From assembly GCA_050084985.1 (NCBI GenBank), contig JBITNC010000001.1:164858001-164922000 (forward strand): a stretch of 64,000 bases of DNA, in the 5' to 3' direction. The position numbers were made by a program, and so were the translations under genes. The stretch comes from Nageia nagi (lineage: Eukaryota; Pinophyta). This document shows, one piece after another, positions 58,840 to 64,000 of this stretch; position 1 is the stretch's first letter, and each line of letters starts with the position of its first letter. A model generated the notes under the pieces. The model did no database searches. It was not told the DNA's origin and saw nothing but the letters and a program-made list of their open reading frames with translations.

Positions 58840-60660
58840 TCTTGATCTTTATGATATATGTTTGGATCGTTCTCTTAATACCATTCTTTTCAAGATGTTC
58901 ATTTAGTATTATATACTAGACTCCAAGATTTTTTTTATGATCATAGAGAGATTTAATCAAATCACATTCCTTTATTTCTTGTTCAAGTGTGATGAACCCC
59001 TATGGTTGAGTAATATATACTTATTATTGTAATTTTCTATTAAGAATGGTTGTTTCAACATCTATTTGATAAATCCTTCATTCAAACTATGTAGCTAGAG
59101 AAAAGATCATTCCAATGGTCTTTATCAAAGTTGTAAATGTAAATGTTTCTTCATATTTAATGCCCTCTTTTTTAGCACATCCATTTTTTATAGGTCATAT
59201 CTTATTTTCATTAATGCCTTATTTTGCTTATACTTGATCTTGAAGACCCATTGATATATGATGGCCTTATTTCCTTATGGAAGATCAACAAGTTATGAAG
59301 TGTTATTCTTTATCAAAGCTATATGTCCAAGATTCATAACATCCTTCCAAGGCTTAAACTAAAGAGATTCATGAACCATGTATGAATCAAAATTTTGTAT
59401 TACAGCACTCATCAAATCCATATTTACTTCATCATAAACCATGTTGTGTATCATTGATCATATGGTATATGTATTTCAAACTCCAACTATCATAGAATCT
59501 CTTAAGCTGATAGTGTACCATTTAAGTATATTTTATGGTGGAGGACATTTTCCAACATAAATATTGCCTTCAAAAATTTCCTCATTAGTATCTTCATATT
59601 TTTAATTAATCATTGTGAAGTATTATTGGAACAAAATCATATATGTAGATTCTTGTAGAGAAGTTGAGATTGGATCATCCTTCTCATCAAAAATAACATC
59701 ACATATAATGTTCAATTTATTTGTAGCTAGATCAAATAATCTATAGGCTTTTAGTTTATCATAATAACCTAAGAGAATACATCAATGAGACTTCTCATCT
59801 AATTTGTATCTCTTCTCCTTTGGTGTATGCATATATGTGATACAATAAAAAATATAAAGATGAGATATTAATGTCTTCTACCCAATTGTATGTAATCCAT
59901 GCTTATTCAAGAGTGATATAGGTAAGTGTTGTAATGGGAGCGCACTTGAGAATGTATATCATTATATGTACTTATTCAACCCAAAAGGAGGGTACGAGTT
60001 AAAATTAACAAACAATGAACCATTTTCTTAATGATTTTATTCTAATATTCAACAAAACTATTATCTTGTGGTACGTAAACTCCAATCAATTATCAACAAA
60101 TATCATTACTAGTGAACTCCCCCTTAATTTGAATAAAGTATATGGATCCAATGATTAGTGAATATTTCAACTTGAGCCTCAAACTCTTTGAAGTAGGAAA
60201 AACTTTCATCCTTAGCATTCAAAAAATATAGCCATATTTTTAATTATGATCATAAAAAAGAGCTAAAACTATTTAAAGCATGTATAGCTTAGAGCCATAG
60301 ATTCTAAAAGATTAGTAGAAACCAAATCAAGAGGTTTGATGAATCAATGCTTAGAAGTTCTAAATAGATCATGATAGTATTTACCAACTATGCAACAAGG
60401 TAAAATATGAGTATACTTCTTCAATGTAGAAAGGTTATGTACCATGTGCTTCTTAAATATAAGAAAATGACCATATTGGTGATGGAAAAGTGACTTGTAA
60501 AACATAAAGTTGATATTCAATACTTGATTATCATGATGCATAGTATGAAGTTCAAGCATTTTGACTATTCCTTTATGATGTGCAACAATCGTTAAGTTTG
60601 TCTTTATCACAAATGAGATATACCTTATTATTAGGATTTACCATAGATAATAAAACTTTG
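58840..60660 (-). pseudogene. copia G: pre-integrase, integrase and N-terminal RT, decayed
   Basis: From 60,610 leftward: KGIVKMLELHTMHHDN and YGHFLIFKKHMVHNL (GAG-pre-integrase), YTHILPCCIVGKYYHDLFRT, KPLDLVSTNLLESMALSYT. Then come SDNGGEFTSNDI-like text, KGEKRYKLDEKSH, LLGYYDKLKAYRLFDLATNK and DVIFDE (integrase end). RT begins as LVDLP, NKAIIYQWVFKIKYKQNKAL and goes to about 58,850. Numerous stops and frame shifts. RT palm, RNase H, gag and LTRs are not present in order; the foldback and PPR DNA begin where the rest should be. Confidence 0.75.
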
Positions 60661-60735
60661 TAGAGTAAAATTATAGATATGAATAAGAGGTAAAAATACA
60701 TAAACATGAGAGACAAGTGATTTATATTGATTCAC

Positions 60736-61790
60736 TGATGTGGGCTACTCTACTTTGAACATTGGTCCTTTCATCTTTCTTATAAAATAAAGAAGACAAT
60801 CCACCAATACATAATTTTCTAATGGAGCTATAGAGAAATAACCATCTCTTCTTCATCTACTAATTACCTTAGCTTTATGCTCACAATATTGAGCTCAATA
60901 ATATCTACACATAAGAGATATAACTCTTTCCTCCATGGAAGAAATCACTCCCAACATGGGATATCTCACTCCCACCCTCTCTTACATTACCCAAAAGAGA
61001 TACCCACCTCTCTATCGAAGGTCTTACATAAATAGGTACACCTAGTTACATGCAACCATTAGATCTACTAGATAAGATCTATCTAACTCCGTGACTACAT
61101 GCACGTTATTTTCAGCTGGCGCCCAAAGATACTTTTCCTTTTTTTAACACTTACTTATCAACCTCCATTCCTAACAATCTCCCACTTGGAGACTGATTTC
61201 CAATAGTTGCACCTGTTACTTCCTTCATAGGAAGTCCTCCTTGAACTTTGCAAGATCTTCACCGATCTCCATGTGTACACCAAGACATACTTGCAAAAAA
61301 TTGTTAAAATACCTAAAAATCAAAACATGAATGAGCATCCTCTTCATACTAGTTATTAGAATTTCATACAAGTGGCTGAAACTTCCACTCCATGTGCAAA
61401 ATATAACCTTTTTTAAACCTTGAACAAATCATCACTAGCCAAATCAAGCTTCACCTTATATAGCCATATTTGAATCAATACATTTTTGCACACCAATGTT
61501 AGCATCAATCTAGTTATAAGTATCTCCATAATATAATGGGTGAAAAGATATACTAGATGATAACCTCCATTGTAACATTATTATGTCTTGTCCAAAATCA
61601 TAGCATACATCTCCTTCATATAATATCAACATTGTATAATCACATGTGTAACTTCAACACATTACAATGATCTCCATACAACAACATATTATAATATACA
61701 TACCATAAAATAGTGATATTACCTTTACATGAGATCTCTATAGTCTATACATACAACAACATATTACAATCTACATACCATAAAACTAAT
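60736..61790 (-). mobile_element. copia 3' end: LTR plus internal 3' noncoding DNA, copy 1
   Basis: The LTR-like part ends at 61,176 (CCATTCCTAACA); on the minus strand that is TGTTAGGAATGG preceded by the purine tract CTCCAAGTGGGAGAT (61,177-61,191). Homology with copy 2 (62,774-63,830) covers LTR and about 600 bp of interior. LTR-like text (CATGAGAGACAAGTGATTTA) extends left of 60,736, so the true LTR end is further left. Inside, a short unit (CATACAACAACATATTACAA plus flank) is repeated near 61,677 and 61,750. Confidence 0.65.
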
Positions 61791-62219
61791 TTTTTTGATG
61801 TTTTAGTTGACAAATTAGTTGACGTATTGGTTGAAGTATTGTTTGATGTATTGATTGTGTCAAAAAATACATCAAGTCAAAGATAGACTAGAAAAAAAGG
61901 AACAAATCATGGCATGATCTGCTATCAACCGTCAATGCAATTCCTTGATCAACGATAAATTTTTAATGGCAAGTATGATTCCATTGATGAGTGACTGAAT
62001 GAGCTTTCCCTGTATAAGGGCATTTTTGGTGTTGCAGGTCTAGAGGAGCTGAAGATATCTTAAAGAACATAGAGAATAGTGTGTATCTATATTTTATAGT
62101 AAACAAAATGTGCATTGTATGCTCCAACTGCCTATGAAGTTTGGTATATGCTTGCAAAGTTTGGTGGATTCCCATGAAGTTTTTTACTTTATAACAAAAT
62201 GAAACATCTTCTCATGGAA
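61791..62219. other. spacer between copia 3' copy 1 and PPR fragment
   Basis: Unique sequence with a TTGATGTATTGGTTGAAGTATT-like local repeat (about 61,795-61,870). The minus frame 61963-62175 has no motif. It may include decayed PPR-gene DNA. Confidence 0.3.
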
Positions 62220-62505
62220 TATGATAATTTTAGGTTATCAAAGATATGGCTTTCCTCAACACGCATTAAAATTATTTCACCAAATGCAATAAACATTAGC
62301 AGTAGTCCAACTAGATGAATTCACCTTTACCAACATCTTCAAAGCATGCACCAAACTAAGAGATTTGCAAAAGGGTTTATACATACATCAAAGACTCTTA
62401 AAATCATATTTTTATCAAATGTTGTATTTGTGAATGCCCTGGTAGACATATATATGCAAAATGTAGAAGTGTAGAGAAGACATGTAAATTATTTAACAAG
62501 ATGCA
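62220..62505 (+). pseudogene. PPR gene fragment, plus strand
   Basis: Reads GYQRYGFPQHALKLFHQMQ, a stop, then LDEFTFTNIFKACTKLRDLQ, KGLYIHQRLLKS, then in a shifted frame VFVNALVDIYMQN-like text. This is the PPR PLS pattern (GYxQxGxxxEALxLFxQMQ, PDxFTFxxxLKACxxL, GxxIHxxI, NALVDMYAKxG). It is separate from the minus-strand PPR pseudogene. Truncated at both ends, with copia 3' DNA on both sides. Confidence 0.75.
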
Positions 62506-62773
62506 TGATGTAAACAAGAAATCTTCCTCATCCCTTTCATCATGTTATTTTGATGCTATAAATGATGTTTTATACATATTGTATAATGTTAATTATTTGA
62601 CGCTCAAAACATCGATATATGACTCAAAGAATGACGTTATAATTGATACAAAAAATGATGTTTTGTTTGACAATTACCTTAGCATCAATTGATAGGTCAT
62701 GATTTATACAATTTTTCTTATAAAAAAATTATGGATTAATGCATGGTATGATGCAAAATTAGTTGTGTAGTAG

Positions 62774-63830
62774 TGGATGTGGGCTACACCACTTTGACCA
62801 TTGTTCCTTTCATATTTTTTATTCACCAAAGAAGACAATCCATAATACATAATTTTCTAATAGAGCTATAGAGAAATAACCATCTCTTCTTCATCTACTG
62901 ATTGTCTTAGCTTAATGCTCACAATATTGATCTCAATAAGATCTACACGTAAGAGATATAATTCTCTCCTCCATGGAAGAAATCACTCCCAACATGGGAG
63001 ATCTCACTTCCATCCTCTCTTACAATACCCAAAAGAGATACCCACCTCTCTATTGAAGGTCTTACATAAATAGGGAAACCCAATTACATGCAACCATCAG
63101 ATCTACAAAATAATACATCAAGAAATAAGATCTAAAGCTAAATTTAGACAAGATCTATCTATCTTTGTGACTACATACATTCTATTTTCAACTGCACCCA
63201 AAGATACTTTTCCTCTTTTTTGAATACTTCCTTATCAGGCTCCATTCCTAACAATCTCCCTCTTGGAGATTGATTTCCAATAGTTGCACCTATTACTGCC
63301 TTCATGGGAAGTCCTCCTTGAACTTTCCAAGATCTCCATCAATCTCCATGTGTACACCAAGACATCCTTGCAAAAAAATTATTAAAACACCTAAAATTCA
63401 AAACATGAATGAGCATCCTCTTCATACCAGTTATTAGGATTTCATACAAGTGGTTGAAACTCCACTCCATGTGCAAAATCTAACCTTGTCCAAATCTTGA
63501 ACAAATTATCATTACCCAAATCAAACTTCACCTTCTATAGCCATATTTGAATCAACACATTTTTGCACACCAATGTTAGCATCAATCTAATTATAAGCAT
63601 TTTCAAAATATAATGGGTGAAAATATATACCAAATGATAACCTCCATTATAAAATGCATTATTATGTCTTGTCCAAAATCATAGCATGCATCTCCTTTAT
63701 ATTATATCAACAGTGTATAATCACATGTGTAACTCCAACACATTACAGTGATCTCCATACAACAACATAATACAATCTACATACCATAAAATAATGATAT
63801 TACCATCACATGAGATCTTCATATTCTGGA
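62774..63830 (-). mobile_element. copia 3' end, copy 2, continuing to a PBS at the window edge
   Basis: Direct copy of 60,736-61,790. LTR-like part 62,774-63,253 (GGATGTGGGCTACACCAC to CCATTCCTAACA), purine tract (minus CTCCAAGAGGGAGAT) at 63,254-63,268, then about 700 bp noncoding to a PBS at 63,985. If the 5' LTR lies just past 64,000, this is a short element with no coding interior (TRIM-like or internally deleted). Confidence 0.55.
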
Positions 63831-63984
63831 CATCCAAGCTACACCAAGCTCAACACTATACCATGCTCCACGAACTAGATCCATCCTACTTTGCTAGTAC
63901 TACTTCTTGGTTTTCACATCACCTTTTACTATTGCTCGCACTTAAACAAGAATCCCTTTTATTAAGCACTTACCCAATAATATA

Positions 63985-63996
63985 GCTTTGATACCA
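63985..63996 (-). other. primer binding site (minus strand) at the window edge
   Basis: The minus strand reads TGGTATCAAAGC, a tRNA-iMet-type PBS with one change. Its position predicts an LTR beginning within a few bases to the right, outside the window. Confidence 0.55.
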
Positions 63997-64000
63997 ATTA

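Overview
This window looks like nuclear DNA from a land plant with a large, repeat-filled genome, most likely a gymnosperm. That is an inference. The evidence is AT-rich sequence with almost no open host genes, layers of decayed LTR retrotransposons of both plant superfamilies (Ty3/gypsy and Ty1/copia), plant LINE ORF1 remnants with a DUF4283 domain, and PLS/DYW-class pentatricopeptide-repeat (PPR) pseudogenes. There are no operons, phage, CRISPR or rRNA genes. The only credible functional host coding sequence is one terminal exon at 7815-8155 (+), encoding the catalytic end of a CPBP (CAAX-type) intramembrane protease; its upstream exons were not found.

Layout. 1-1.6 kb: nothing recognised. 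1.6-5.9 kb: LTR-like end, tRNA-iMet primer binding site (PBS), and a gag-only Ty3-type remnant without pol. 7.8-8.2 kb: the CPBP exon. 9.86-11.7 kb: a minus-strand LINE keeping ORF1 and a poly(A) end but no ORF2. 14.08-25.48 kb: a Ty3/gypsy element (A) with both LTRs and a 5-bp target-site duplication (TSD), itself interrupted by a solo LTR (16.73-17.36 kb) and a gag-only LTR element (B, 19.03-24.07 kb) whose right end was deleted together with part of A's integrase. 28.0-31.6 kb: a badly decayed minus-strand gypsy pol (C), with a decapeptide-period repeat and a tRNA-like, SINE-like relic inside it. 33.7-34.1 kb: a second LINE ORF1 relic. 34.53-37.4 kb: a coding-free LTR element (D) with about 300 bp between PBS and polypurine tract (PPT). 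38.2-41.7 kb: a 5'-truncated copia element (E) with repeat-rich 3' noncoding DNA. 45.45-58.44 kb (minus): a PPR-DYW pseudogene split by a young, structurally complete copia element (F, 48,597-57,357). 58.8-60.7 kb: another decayed copia pol (G). 60.7-64 kb: two direct copies of a copia 3' end around a third PPR fragment, with a PBS at the window edge.

The genes do not work together as a system. The window is a stratigraphy of insertions: A is older than the elements inside it; F is the youngest, with about 8 LTR-LTR mismatches in 483 bp by eye; the PPR gene was hit by F. Points of interest are the decay of F by stop codons only, the abundance of elements lacking pol, and tandem repeats in the noncoding parts of several elements. 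I saw no convincing undescribed functional system.
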